A DNA stretch of 64,000 nt from an uncultured Pseudodesulfovibrio sp. (GTDB lineage Bacteria > Desulfobacterota > Desulfovibrionia > Desulfovibrionales > Desulfovibrionaceae): the NCBI RefSeq assembly GCF_963675635.1, contig NZ_OY776488.1, positions 2,748,001 through 2,812,000 of the forward strand. Reading direction: 5' to 3'. Every line of letters starts with the position of its first letter. The stretch's first letter is position 1. A program made the position numbers and the translations under genes. Below are positions 38,436-46,808 of the stretch, in pieces. A model generated the notes under the pieces. It did not search any database, was not told the DNA's origin, and worked only from the letters and a program-made list of their open reading frames with translations.

Positions 38436-39656
38436 TTGGGTATTACACGCTTAGACGAATTGAAGACAGGCATGGTCCTGGCTACCGATCTGGTTGCCAG
38501 TGACGGAAGGCTGCTCTTCAAATCCGGCACCAAGTTGGAGGACCGCCACCTCGAACTGCTGAAGCGCGTCGGGGTTGATGAGGCGGACGTGGAGATTGAC
38601 CCGAACGATTTGAGCGTTGAAACCTTACAGCAAGTGGAGGATTACGTTCGTGATTTCTTCTTGTATGTGAACCCTGATTTTCCACCGACCATAGAAATGT
38701 TTCGCATTGCATTGGACCTGACCGCCAAACAGGTCGCTGCCGGCTGGGAACTCCCCGATGTCGGCGAACGGAGAGCTGACAGTGTGGAACATTTGGAAGA
38801 TGTTTTCGTCAAGGGGATGGGAACCCCCGAAACATTGGTCAGGCACGAAACCGAGTTGACCAGCTTCCCGGACATTTTTTTCCGCATCAAGGAAGTATTG
38901 GAAGACGATTCCGCTTCCGCAGACCGCATAGCCAAGGTTGTCAGCACAGATATGAGTCTGGCTGCGAAACTCCTCAAGCTTGTAAACAGCCCCTTGTATG
39001 GTTTCCCGCAAACCATTGATTCCATTTCACGGGCCGTCGCACTCGTGGGAGCCAAAGAACTTTCCACTTTGGCTCTGGGGATTTCAGCCATCAATTATTT
39101 CAAGGATATTCCCGCAGAACTTATGGATATGGAGACCTTCTGGCGCCACTCCATCACTTGCGGCATTTTCGCCAAGATATTAGCCGGGACTCAGACCGGG
39201 CTGTCTCCCGAACGTTTTTTTATCGGTGGCCTGCTCCATGATGTCGGACGGCTGATCATGTTCAAGAAGCTGCCCTACGCCTCGACTGAGGCTATGCTTT
39301 TTGCTCGTGAGAATTCCATTCCTCTGACCGAGGCAGAAATGTCGGTCATGGGCTTTATTCATACGGACGTCAGTACGCCGTTGCTTGAAGCCTGGAAGTT
39401 CCCGGAAGGACTCTCCAACATGATCAATTATCACCATACCCCCATGGAATTCCCCAATCCGCTGGAACCGGCCATTATTCATGTTGCGGACAATCTGGCG
39501 AATGCTGTCGAGATAGCCTTGAGCGGCATGTACGTCATGCCAGGGTTGGACGAGGATGCGTGGGCCTTGCTGGGGTTGGACCCTGTCCCCGTGTTGGAAG
39601 AATCCGTATCCCAGTATGGAGCGCAGATAGACACGATCATGAGTGCGTTTTTCTAA
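38436..39656 (+). CDS. HDOD domain protein
   Basis: A 406-residue protein; N-terminal 150 residues of a type seen before HDOD and HD-GYP domains (LDELKTGMVLATDLVASDG, then LLFKSGTKL), then an HDOD domain (FPDIFFRIKEVLEDDSAS, AAKLLKLVNSPLYGFPQTID, ISRAVALVGAKELSTLALG) and FIGGLLHDVGRLIMF. HDOD proteins regulate signalling and motility without known catalysis. The start is TTG with GGAGG upstream. It probably shares an operon with cheR. Confidence 0.9.
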   Translation: MGITRLDELKTGMVLATDLVASDGRLLFKSGTKLEDRHLELLKRVGVDEADVEIDPNDLSVETLQQVEDYVRDFFLYVNPDFPPTIEMFRIALDLTAKQVAAGWELPDVGERRADSVEHLEDVFVKGMGTPETLVRHETELTSFPDIFFRIKEVLEDDSASADRIAKVVSTDMSLAAKLLKLVNSPLYGFPQTIDSISRAVALVGAKELSTLALGISAINYFKDIPAELMDMETFWRHSITCGIFAKILAGTQTGLSPERFFIGGLLHDVGRLIMFKKLPYASTEAMLFARENSIPLTEAEMSVMGFIHTDVSTPLLEAWKFPEGLSNMINYHHTPMEFPNPLEPAIIHVADNLANAVEIALSGMYVMPGLDEDAWALLGLDPVPVLEESVSQYGAQIDTIMSAFF

Positions 39657-39673
39657 AAACGGAAGATATGATG

Positions 39674-39710
39674 AAAAGCCCCGCCTGAAGTTGTCAGGCG
39701 GGGCTTTTTT
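39674..39710 (+). terminator. Terminator after the HDOD gene (serves both strands)
   Basis: AAGCCCCGCCTGA (39675-39687) and TCAGGCGGGGCTT (39694-39706) pair perfectly, followed by T6 on the plus strand and TTTTCAT on the minus strand, where the microprotein gene ends. Confidence 0.9.
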
Positions 39711-39858
39711 ATTGATGTTGTGCTGTTTCGTCGTGCAAACATGCCTTGTACGTTTGTATAAGCATGTCGGCATTGGGGGAACGGGGATCAACCATGCGCA
39801 GCAGGGTGAATCCTGCCAAAAGGGCTGTAAGTGATGCGGCTGCGATGACGGCGATCAT
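39709..39858 (-). CDS. 49-residue membrane microprotein
   Basis: Behind an AGGAGGAC ribosome site at ideal spacing, the frame encodes MIAVIAAASLTALLAGFTLL, one membrane helix, then a soluble tail RMVDPRSPNADMLIQTYKAC ending DETAQHQ. Its stop codon lies at the edge of a strong hairpin. It is 80 bp downstream of the TPM gene on the same strand and may be part of that transcript. Confidence 0.6.
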   Translation of the reverse strand: MIAVIAAASLTALLAGFTLLRMVDPRSPNADMLIQTYKACLHDETAQHQ

Positions 39859-39938
39859 GTCTGTCCTCCTGATTACGACAAGAGCAGACAGAGGTTACGA
39901 CCTCATGGCAGTTATGTGCCCCTTTGGTAAAATCCTGC

Positions 39939-40595
39939 TTAGCGCGTTTCCCCTTCGATTATCAGGTTGGGCAGTTCGTCTGTGTCATCAGCCTTGATCG
40001 GAAAGTGCTTGGAGACCAGCTCGCCGCATCTGGTGACACCCTGACAGAGTGCTTCGCCCGGACGTCCGGCCTTGATACCCTCGGTAATCAGGGCGACGAC
40101 TTCTTCCCAGACCTTCGGATCAACCTTGTCGTTGATGCCCTGATCGGCCAAAACCTGTACGCCGCGTTCAAAAACCGAGACGTAAATGATGATGCCGGTC
40201 AGATCGCGGGTGCGATGCAGTCCATTCTGGTAGAAGGCGGTAAAGGCTGCTTCGTTGATTTCTTCACGCATTTCATCTTTTGCAATGAACGGTCTTTTCA
40301 TGGCTGGGAATGCATCCAGCAGCCGAGTGAAGACAAAGAAGAAGCCAAGGAGCTGGACGAGATATGCCCACATTCCCGTCTGGTTGAAGAGCAGGGCGGT
40401 GCATATGGCTGCAACAATGCCGTAAACCAACGCACCGATAATTGTTGAGCGAGGGTATTCATAACTCGCGGAAGCGATAACCGGCACGATTTCGCCGGAA
40501 GTCTGCTTCTCAACGCCTTTGACGCATTGGACGAGGGTGTCCTGTTCTTTCTGGGTCAGGAATGTCTGTGCTAAGTTTTTCATGGGAATTGTCAT
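39939..40595 (-). CDS. TPM-domain membrane protein
   Basis: A 218-residue protein with a TPM-type domain split around two membrane helices (about residues 50-90): KQTSGEIVPVIASASYEYP before, and FYQNGLHRTRDLTGIIIYVSVFER after. The TPM fold is found in phosphatase-like and photosystem II repair proteins. It starts 8 nt after the next TPM gene, forming one operon with it and LemA. Confidence 0.82.
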   Translation of the reverse strand: MTIPMKNLAQTFLTQKEQDTLVQCVKGVEKQTSGEIVPVIASASYEYPRSTIIGALVYGIVAAICTALLFNQTGMWAYLVQLLGFFFVFTRLLDAFPAMKRPFIAKDEMREEINEAAFTAFYQNGLHRTRDLTGIIIYVSVFERGVQVLADQGINDKVDPKVWEEVVALITEGIKAGRPGEALCQGVTRCGELVSKHFPIKADDTDELPNLIIEGETR

Positions 40596-40603
40596 TATCC
40601 TTT

Positions 40604-41404
40604 TTACCAGCCGCCGCTTGCGCCGCCGCCACCGAAACCGCCGCCACCGAAGCCGCCGAAGCCGCCACCTCCGCCGCCGAAGCCGCCTCCGCCACCGCGA
40701 TGACTGCCTCCTGCGAGCATGGAGAGCAGGAGCAGGTTGGCAGCAGTTGACCCTCTGCCTTGACCTTGTGCGCCCTCAAGGGTCTGACCTTCTGTCATTT
40801 GGCCCTGTCGTCTTGCCCTGCCGAATTTTTCGGTGAACATGATGATAAGGATCATGGGGACCACAATGATCGAGAATATGTTGATCTTACTTTTCCGCTT
40901 GAGGCTCTTGGATGCAGCGAATTCTCCACGCACCGCGCTGGTGATGGCGATCACGCCGTCCTTGAACCCTGCGTCAAAGTTGCCCTGCTTGAAGCGGGGC
41001 GCGATGACGTTGTTGAGGATTTGTCCGGCCAGTACGTCTGTGAGTACACCTTCGAGGCCGTAACCGACCTCGATACGTGATTTGCGGTCTGCTTTGCTGA
41101 CAAGCAGGATGACGCCGTTGTCAGAGTTCTTTTGCCCCACTTTCCAGGCGTCAGCCACACGGATGGAGAAATCTTCCAGGGAATCACCCTCAAGCGAGGG
41201 GATGGTCAGGATGGACACTTGGGTGGAGTCCGTTTTTTCCAATTCCGCGAGCTGGGCTTCAAGCGCCTGTTCCGTGGACGAACTCATCATGTTCGCCAGA
41301 TCGTTGACCCTTCCTTTGTATGGTGGGACCTCCAGAGCGAAGGCCCCGCTTGCCATGGCAAGAACAAGGATAATCCCGAGGAGTGTCGCGTTGATTGTGC
41401 GCAC
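40604..41404 (-). CDS. Secreted TPM-domain protein with glycine-rich tail (YgcG-like)
   Basis: A 266-residue protein: signal peptide to about residue 23, TPM domain (GRVNDLANMMSS, TQVSILTIPSLEG, DNGVILLVSKADRKSRIEVG), a membrane helix (about 175-192), then a tail of Gly and Phe repeats ending GGGASGGW. This architecture is typical of YgcG proteins, which are linked with LemA. Function remains uncertain; envelope maintenance is the usual suggestion. Confidence 0.88.
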   Translation of the reverse strand: MRTINATLLGIILVLAMASGAFALEVPPYKGRVNDLANMMSSSTEQALEAQLAELEKTDSTQVSILTIPSLEGDSLEDFSIRVADAWKVGQKNSDNGVILLVSKADRKSRIEVGYGLEGVLTDVLAGQILNNVIAPRFKQGNFDAGFKDGVIAITSAVRGEFAASKSLKRKSKINIFSIIVVPMILIIMFTEKFGRARRQGQMTEGQTLEGAQGQGRGSTAANLLLLSMLAGGSHRGGGGGFGGGGGGFGGFGGGGFGGGGASGGW

Positions 41405-41416
41405 GTCTGTCTCCGT

Positions 41417-42016
41417 TTAGGACTGGGTGCCGAAGTTGACTTTCGGGACTTCCTTGGCACCGGGGTCGGCCTGGAAGAATTCCTTGCGCTCCAGATGAAG
41501 CACCACGGAGTTTGTCAGTGAGTTGGGGAAGCTGCGGATGGAGAAGTTGAAAGCTTTGACTGCGTCATTGTACCGCTGACGGGCAACAGTAATACGGTTT
41601 TCAGTGCCTTCAAGCTGATGCTGCAAGCCCAGGAAATTCTGGTTGGCCTTCAGATCGGGATATCGTTCAACCACTACCATGAGTCGGGACAGGGCCGAAG
41701 ACAGTTCGCCCTGCGCAGCCTGGAATTTAGCCAATGCCTGTTTGTCGTTGAGCATCTCTGGAGAGAGTTTGACCTGGGTGGCTTTGGCGCGGGCTTCGAC
41801 AACAGCGGTGAGTGTTGATTTTTCATGGGCTGCCGAAGCCTTGACGGTCTCGACAAGGTTGGGGATGAGGTCGGCACGGCGTTGCAGGACAGCCTCAAGG
41901 TTGGCCCATGCACCGAAGACTTCCTCTTCCTGCTGTTGCATCTGATTGTACCCACAGCCGGACAGGGTCATGGCTGCGAACAAAGCCACAAGGATAAAAG
42001 CGAAACGTTTAATCAT
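41417..42016 (-). CDS. LemA family lipoprotein
   Basis: A 199-residue protein with a lipobox ([11 protein letters not shown], Cys about 20) and the LemA helical domain: [20 protein letters not shown], then [20 protein letters not shown] and [13 protein letters not shown]. The ATG at 42016 is chosen; the open frame goes upstream to 42097 but would run through a terminator hairpin. It forms an operon with the two TPM genes. Confidence 0.9.
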   Translation of the reverse strand: MIKRFAFILVALFAAMTLSGCGYNQMQQQEEEVFGAWANLEAVLQRRADLIPNLVETVKASAAHEKSTLTAVVEARAKATQVKLSPEMLNDKQALAKFQAAQGELSSALSRLMVVVERYPDLKANQNFLGLQHQLEGTENRITVARQRYNDAVKAFNFSIRSFPNSLTNSVVLHLERKEFFQADPGAKEVPKVNFGTQS

Positions 42017-42060
42017 GAGAGTATTTCCGTTGGTTGGGGTTGAGTATCTTGATAAAGATG

Positions 42061-42091
42061 TGGCCCGCCTTGGAAAAGTCAAGGTGGGCCA
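42061..42091 (-). terminator. Terminator between the coiled-coil gene and lemA
   Basis: On the minus strand TGGCCCACCTTG and CCAAGGCGGGCCA form a long stem with one G-T pair, followed by CATCTTTA. It ends the upstream gene at 42107 and separates it from lemA. Confidence 0.6.
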
Positions 42092-42106
42092 TACCATATG
42101 GTCGGA

Positions 42107-42553
42107 TTATGCGGTTTTTTTCCTGGGTCGCTTGAGGCGTTTGCCTTCTGCCAGGAGCTTGCGCAATTTGACTGCGGCTCGAACGGGGTCTTCCACATGG
42201 AGCAGAAACCGTTCCTTGGACGTCTGGAAGTGCCAGCCGACCGGACGGGAGAGGAATTTGGCCCCTCTGGAGAGAAGGTACTCTTCCGCTTCGGTTTCAG
42301 CGGCTACATCCTGCATTTCCGCGAGTATTTCACGCCTTTTCTGCATGTCTCTGAGATGCTGCGCAACCTCGTAGACAGAGCGTAGGAGATCCTCTGGCTG
42401 CAAATCAGTCTCTTTCTTGCGACCGGAAAGATGTCGTTGGAGTTCGTTGAGGTCATTTTTGAGCTCCTTGACCTCAAAGAGAGCGGCTTCTTGAGAAGTA
42501 TCAATTTTTTCAGAAAGTTCCTTGTAGATGATGCGTAATTTCTGTTTGGACAT
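42107..42553 (-). CDS. Coiled-coil hypothetical protein
   Basis: A 148-residue highly charged protein, almost wholly helical. Residues about 5-90 are rich in K and E with coiled-coil character; then a small folded-looking segment GWHFQTSKERFLLHVEDP and a basic tail RLKRPRKKTA, which may bind nucleic acid. ATG 42553 is chosen because AGG precedes it; an in-frame ATG at 42568 is possible. No family recognised. Confidence 0.65.
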   Translation of the reverse strand: MSKQKLRIIYKELSEKIDTSQEAALFEVKELKNDLNELQRHLSGRKKETDLQPEDLLRSVYEVAQHLRDMQKRREILAEMQDVAAETEAEEYLLSRGAKFLSRPVGWHFQTSKERFLLHVEDPVRAAVKLRKLLAEGKRLKRPRKKTA

Positions 42554-42648
42554 GAGACCTGCTTTCAACCTTGCTGTTACCCCGGGAATTGTATCTAGCC
42601 GAGTCTAGGCTAGCGCATTTTTCCATTCTTTCGCAACCGCTTGTCGCA

Positions 42649-43260
42649 TCATTTTTCGCTGATGTTCGCCCTGCCGTCGGTTAATTCAGTGAGTCTGTCT
42701 ATGAATTTGCCCAGATGCTCTTCCGGCATTTCCAGTGTAAAACCAGCCGTATCCGTGAATTCTTCGGTCAGAATTTCAGCTTCGAAGTCAGGCAGCATCC
42801 GTTTGAACAGCGTTACTGATTGATACGGAATGGTGACTGAACGGGTTGTCGTCTCGACCATCTCCTTGGTAGGTAGGGTCTCAAACCCGAGTTTAACCAT
42901 CCCGGAGTACGCCCTGACCAGTCCGCCTGTGCCGAGTTTGGTGCCACCGAAGTATCGGGTTACCACCACTGCTATTTCACCGACTTCGCCATGCAGGAGC
43001 ATGTTCAGCATGGGTTTACCCGCAGTACCGCTTGGTTCTCCGTCGTCGCTCAAGCCCACAACAGCCGTGTCTCCAGGGGGGCCGGAAGCATAGGCCCAGC
43101 AGTTGTGTGTGGCGTCAGGAAATTCCGCTTTGATTCGGCTGATGAAAGCGCGGGCCGACTCCGCGTCCGGTGCATGGTCCATGGATGTAATGAATCGGCT
43201 GCGTTTGATTGATTCTTCCACACGGTGGAAATCGGAGGGGATACGATATCGGTCTGCCAT
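42649..43260 (-). CDS. YigZ/IMPACT family protein
   Basis: A 203-residue protein of the UPF0029/IMPACT family: KRSRFITSMDHAPDAESARA, THNCWAYASG, LSDDGEPSGTAGKPML and RYFGGTKLGTGGLVRAYSG, then a C-terminal DUF1949-like domain. Eukaryotic IMPACT influences translation through GCN1; the bacterial role is unknown. The ATG at 43260 fits the family start (ADRYRIPSDF); the frame extends to 43296. Confidence 0.92.
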   Translation of the reverse strand: MADRYRIPSDFHRVEESIKRSRFITSMDHAPDAESARAFISRIKAEFPDATHNCWAYASGPPGDTAVVGLSDDGEPSGTAGKPMLNMLLHGEVGEIAVVVTRYFGGTKLGTGGLVRAYSGMVKLGFETLPTKEMVETTTRSVTIPYQSVTLFKRMLPDFEAEILTEEFTDTAGFTLEMPEEHLGKFIDRLTELTDGRANISEK

Positions 43261-43477
43261 GAGTGGGGTGTATCCCGGTGAGATGAGACGGGTCAAGCGT
43301 CCGCAGGGAATTGAAGAAAGATCGTAGTGGGCCGGACTGGCATCAATGATGGTGGGATTGGTTCTGTCCAGAGAGTGTCTCTTGAGTGGTCATGAGTGAT
43401 GCACGTGACGGGTAGGTCGCCGCGATATCTTGTTTTGACTCAATATCCACCTTGTCCTTGCCGCTATCATGTAGGGT

Positions 43478-43909
43478 TCAGATTTCATCGGTCAGTAAGG
43501 CTATGATCAGGCCGAAAAATCCACCTTGAGGACCGATATACCGCCAGCCCAGTTGCGTGAGACAGCCCGTGCAGGCGATTACCTGCCATTCAAAGCCGGG
43601 GAACCATGTAAATTCATCGGTGCGAGGTCCAGTGGGCAGGACATTTTTTGCTGAGGCGAAGCATCCCAACTCGAAGACATCTCCATGGGGATTGAAAAAG
43701 ACGTGTCTATGGCTTCCGTCCACCTCCATGCCGAGATCGTGGCGGGTGATGCGAGAGCGACAGTTCTTACACACAAGGCGACTCCGTTTTTCAGACGGTT
43801 CCGGGTCTTGTTTGAGGTTTGGTTCAGCCCGCCCACTGTCCTGTGCCTTTTCCTGATCGTTTCGTAACGCCTTGACCGGCGGTATGAGGCATGTACTGTG
43901 CGTAGTCAT
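43478..43909 (-). CDS. Bacterial CULT (cereblon-like) domain protein
   Basis: A 143-residue protein. After a disordered, polar N-terminal 40 residues it shows a zinc site (C47, C50, C113, C116) and the stretch FTWFPGFEWQVIACTGC then LGWRYIGP. This matches the CULT domain of cereblon and of the single-domain bacterial protein MsCI4: three cage tryptophans (W102, W108, W122) and Y124 keep the same spacing as W79, W85, W99 and Y101 of MsCI4 as I remember it. CULT domains bind uridine and cyclic imides such as thalidomide; the natural bacterial role is unknown. HVFFNPHGDVFELGCF is the other conserved strand pair. Confidence 0.8.
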   Translation of the reverse strand: MTTHSTCLIPPVKALRNDQEKAQDSGRAEPNLKQDPEPSEKRSRLVCKNCRSRITRHDLGMEVDGSHRHVFFNPHGDVFELGCFASAKNVLPTGPRTDEFTWFPGFEWQVIACTGCLTQLGWRYIGPQGGFFGLIIALLTDEI

Positions 43910-43998
43910 TGAATGCTCCTGCTTTTCTATACGACAGTGCCGCCGGAAAATGAAGCCCGTTGCTTGACCGGCATGTTTGACCGATTTATTCCCATGGC

Positions 43999-44289
43999 AT
44001 GATGCAAAAGACAGATCCTGGATATCTCCGGTTGTGCGATGGGTGTTGTGACAACTCCGGCACTGCCAAGGAAGCGATCAAGACAGGCGGGTGTACCTGT
44101 GATATTTGCGGGTGGGCCTGTAAATGTTGTGGTGATGATAACCGGCAGTTTGTGAACAAAGTACAGGTGTGCGTCATCCCCAATGACGGGTGGGATTATC
44201 TGCAATGGAAGAATCGTCAGAGCCTCAGACCCATCAATTGGGAGCAGCTTTTCCTGCTCAAAAGTCACGACGAGAGCAAAAAGATATAA
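43999..44289 (+). CDS. Cysteine-rich small protein
   Basis: A 96-residue protein with 11 Cys: LCDGCCDNSG near the start and GGCTCDICGWACKCCGDD in the middle, which looks like a zinc or Fe-S site, then one further Cys and a Trp-containing tail WDYLQWKNRQ. No clear ribosome site before the ATG; codon use is normal. Function unknown. It diverges from the CULT gene. Confidence 0.5.
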   Translation: MMQKTDPGYLRLCDGCCDNSGTAKEAIKTGGCTCDICGWACKCCGDDNRQFVNKVQVCVIPNDGWDYLQWKNRQSLRPINWEQLFLLKSHDESKKI

Positions 44290-44370
44290 TTTTATTTTTA
44301 GCTTATATTGTAGGTATATAATTAGTTAGATAGCAGACTATGGGTTGTGACTTTCCATATGTATAGCGAG

Positions 44371-44982
44371 CTATGTTGTGAGTGTATTATGGATAAGTGT
44401 GGCTGCGATAGTCCACATGGTCAGGCAGACAACAGAGTCCAGGATACGCCATGTGAAGTCACGTCTGAAGAGCGGTGCGAGCACTTGTCCTCCGAGGCTG
44501 AGGGTGAAGAACCAGAGCAGTGAGGCGGTGGCTGCTCCCATGCCGAAGACATATCTGTCCGGAACCATGAACTGTCCGCTGATCGAGCCCATGAGAATGA
44601 TGGTGTCGAGATAGACATGCGGGTTGAGCAGTGTCACTGCCATGGTGAGCATGAGAGTGTGTTTGAGACCTTTGCCGGTTTCTTCTTTTGTATTTAGGGA
44701 GCCTCCTTTCATGGCAGAGCGCAGGGCGGTGAAGCCATACCATGCCAGGAAAGCTGCGCCGCCCCAAGCCGCGATTGATCCCAGAGTCGGGTTGGATGCG
44801 ACGACAGTGCCGACACCTGTCACGCCGAGCGCAATCAGTAGAGCATCACAGAGTGTGCACAGTGTTGCCACGGCCAGATGATGGTTCCGACGAACGCCCT
44901 GTGTCAGCACGAATGCGTTCTGTGCTCCGATGGCGACAATCAGGCCGCCTCCCATCCCAAATCCCTGAATAAACGGTGTCAT
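44371..44982 (-). CDS. LysE/ArgO family amino-acid exporter
   Basis: A 203-residue membrane protein with about six helices. GGGLIVAIGAQNAFVLTQGVRRNH is the family N-terminus, and LLNPHVYLDTIILMGSIS is the second conserved part. Members export lysine or arginine. It diverges from a LysR regulator of the ArgP type, the standard genetic arrangement for argO/lysE control, which strengthens the assignment. Confidence 0.92.
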   Translation of the reverse strand: MTPFIQGFGMGGGLIVAIGAQNAFVLTQGVRRNHHLAVATLCTLCDALLIALGVTGVGTVVASNPTLGSIAAWGGAAFLAWYGFTALRSAMKGGSLNTKEETGKGLKHTLMLTMAVTLLNPHVYLDTIILMGSISGQFMVPDRYVFGMGAATASLLWFFTLSLGGQVLAPLFRRDFTWRILDSVVCLTMWTIAATLIHNTLTT

Positions 44983-45102
44983 GCGTGTATACCTGTTTCA
45001 AGACGTCATACTCTCCCTTTTTCAATGCTTTTTCGAATGCTTCATGGAGAGTTGTTGTTGAGTTGTGAGTGGGTGTACCGTGTGGCTGAGTATTTTGTAA
45101 AA

Positions 45103-45136
45103 CTAATTGTTTTCATAGTCCATTAGAAGTGCTAAT
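45103..45136 (+). promoter_or_regulatory. Candidate LysR-type operator between exporter and ArgP-like gene
   Basis: ATTAGAAGTGCTAAT (45122-45136) is a palindrome with the T-N11-A pattern of LysR boxes. A further CTAAT half-site occurs at 45103-45107. The block ends eight bases before the regulator start codon, fitting autocontrol. Confidence 0.45.
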
Positions 45137-45144
45137 AATTCTCC

Positions 45145-46038
45145 ATGTTGGATTACAAATTAGTGGAAGCATTTGCTGTTGTGGTCAGTGAGGGCGGATT
45201 TGAGAAGGCTGCCAAGGCGTTGCATGTGACGCAAGGGGCTGTTTCCCAGCGATTGAAATTACTGGAAGAGCAGGCTGGGTGTGTATTACTGGTACGTTCT
45301 TCTCCCCCGAGGCCCACGTCTGCCGGACGGGAAATGCTCAAGCATTATAGGCAAGTGAAGCGGCTTGAGGATGACCTCTGTCCGGGGTTGGGGCAGGAGG
45401 CGGAAAGATTCACGACACTTTCTGTTGGTATCAACGCCGACTCACTCGCTACCTGGTTTTTCCCGGCTGTTGACCGGTATCTGGATACAGAGCCGGTTTT
45501 GCTGGACATGAGTGTGGATGATCAGGCGGAAACCTTGCGGATGTTGCGGGATGGCGAAGTGCTTGGATGTGTCAGCGACCGGGCTGCGCCCATGCAGGGC
45601 TGCCGTGTCGAATATCTGGGAGATATGGATTATCACCTGTATGGCAGTCCGTCATACAAGATGAAATGGTTCAATGAACCCATATCGTTGAATACGGTTG
45701 AAAAAGCACCAATTCTCATTTTTAACCGCAAGGACGTCATGCATGGCGAACTGTTCTCGCAAGTGCTGGGGGAGCGCCCCGGTCGGTACGAGGCCTTTTA
45801 TTTGCCGTCTTCCGAGAAGTTTGCGCCGGTCATAGCATCCGGGCGGGTCAGTGGCATGGTGCCTGAACAGCAGGCCGACGAATATGTTGAACGAGGTGAA
45901 CTTGTGGATCTTTTGCCCGGGCATGTTTTCACCGTCCGGCTTCATTGGCATTGCTGGAATCTGGCGTCAGGCCGCCTTGCCGGATTTACGGAGGCTCTCG
46001 TCAACGGTGCGCGTCAACTGCTTGTCCAGCGCCCATGA
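45145..46038 (+). CDS. argP: LysR-family regulator, ArgP-like
   Basis: A 297-residue LysR-type regulator. The N-terminal helix-turn-helix LDYKLVEAFAVVVSEGGFEKAA then HVTQGAVSQRLKLLE is very like ArgP (IciA), which activates the argO/lysE exporter in response to arginine or lysine. The C-terminal effector domain includes LSVGINADSLATWFFPAV, also an ArgP feature. The gene diverges from the exporter across 162 bp. No ribosome site is evident. Confidence 0.88.
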   Translation: MLDYKLVEAFAVVVSEGGFEKAAKALHVTQGAVSQRLKLLEEQAGCVLLVRSSPPRPTSAGREMLKHYRQVKRLEDDLCPGLGQEAERFTTLSVGINADSLATWFFPAVDRYLDTEPVLLDMSVDDQAETLRMLRDGEVLGCVSDRAAPMQGCRVEYLGDMDYHLYGSPSYKMKWFNEPISLNTVEKAPILIFNRKDVMHGELFSQVLGERPGRYEAFYLPSSEKFAPVIASGRVSGMVPEQQADEYVERGELVDLLPGHVFTVRLHWHCWNLASGRLAGFTEALVNGARQLLVQRP

Positions 46039-46109
46039 CGTTGCCGACAAGCCCGGTTTGATGTATTCCACCGATGAAAATTATGCATAATCCCATGAAG
46101 GAGTTTTAT

Positions 46110-46751
46110 ATGAAGCGGTGTGTGTTCGCTCTGTCCCTGTTTTTTCTTTTCAGTGCTTTCGGTTGTTCGAAAACCTATTATTCCACCATGGAATCAATGG
46201 GATATGACAAGCGTGAAATCATGACCGACCGGGTTGAAGATGCCCGCGAATCCCAGGAGGAGGCCAAGGAACAGTTTGCCTCCGCGCTGGAACAGTTCAA
46301 ATCCGTGGTCAATTTTGACGGCGGCAAGTTGCAAGATGTCTACGAAAAACTCAATGACGAATATGAAATGAGTGAAGACCGCGCCGACGATGTGCGCAAG
46401 CGCATAGACAAGGTCGAAGACGTGGCCGAGGCCTTGTTTGATGAATGGGCCGAGGAAATCACCCAGTATTCCAGCTCCAAGCTGCGTGCTTCCAGCCAGA
46501 AGAAGCTGACTGCCACCAAGAGCAAGTACAACGGCTTGATCCGGGCCATGCGCAAGGCTGAAAAGAAGATGTACCCCGTACTGGCGGCGTTCAAGGATCA
46601 GGTACTGTATCTCAAGCACAACCTGAACGCTCAGGCCATTGCCGCGCTGGAAGGCGAACTGACCACCATCAATGCTGATGTGGAAGCGCTTATCAAGGAA
46701 ATGGACAAATCCATTGCCGAAGCTGATTCATTTATCAAGTCTTTGGAATAA
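46110..46751 (+). CDS. DUF2959 family lipoprotein
   Basis: A 213-residue protein with a lipobox (FSAFGCSKTYY) and a long helical body typical of DUF2959: STMESMGYDKREIMTDRVED, QEEAKEQFASALEQFKSVV, and further coiled coil to the end. Function of the family is unknown; an envelope location is expected. ATG 46110 has AAGGAG at good spacing; the open frame reaches 46074. It ends before a terminator. Confidence 0.9.
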   Translation: MKRCVFALSLFFLFSAFGCSKTYYSTMESMGYDKREIMTDRVEDARESQEEAKEQFASALEQFKSVVNFDGGKLQDVYEKLNDEYEMSEDRADDVRKRIDKVEDVAEALFDEWAEEITQYSSSKLRASSQKKLTATKSKYNGLIRAMRKAEKKMYPVLAAFKDQVLYLKHNLNAQAIAALEGELTTINADVEALIKEMDKSIAEADSFIKSLE

Positions 46752-46770
46752 AAGTAGTATCAATAAGAAA

Positions 46771-46806
46771 TGCGAGGCTTGCAACATTCGTTGCAAGCCT
46801 CGTTTG
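46771..46806. terminator. Terminator between convergent genes
   Basis: CGAGGCTTGCAAC (46773-46785) and GTTGCAAGCCTCG (46790-46802) pair perfectly around ATTC; TTTGCGTT follows on the plus strand, CATTTCTT on the minus strand. Confidence 0.7.
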
Positions 46807-46808
46807 CG

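Noticed and set aside
40604..40760. Glycine-rich repeat at the end of the secreted TPM protein, as a possible DNA repeat element
   Set aside because: It is the normal Gly/Phe tail of YgcG-type proteins, not a separate element.
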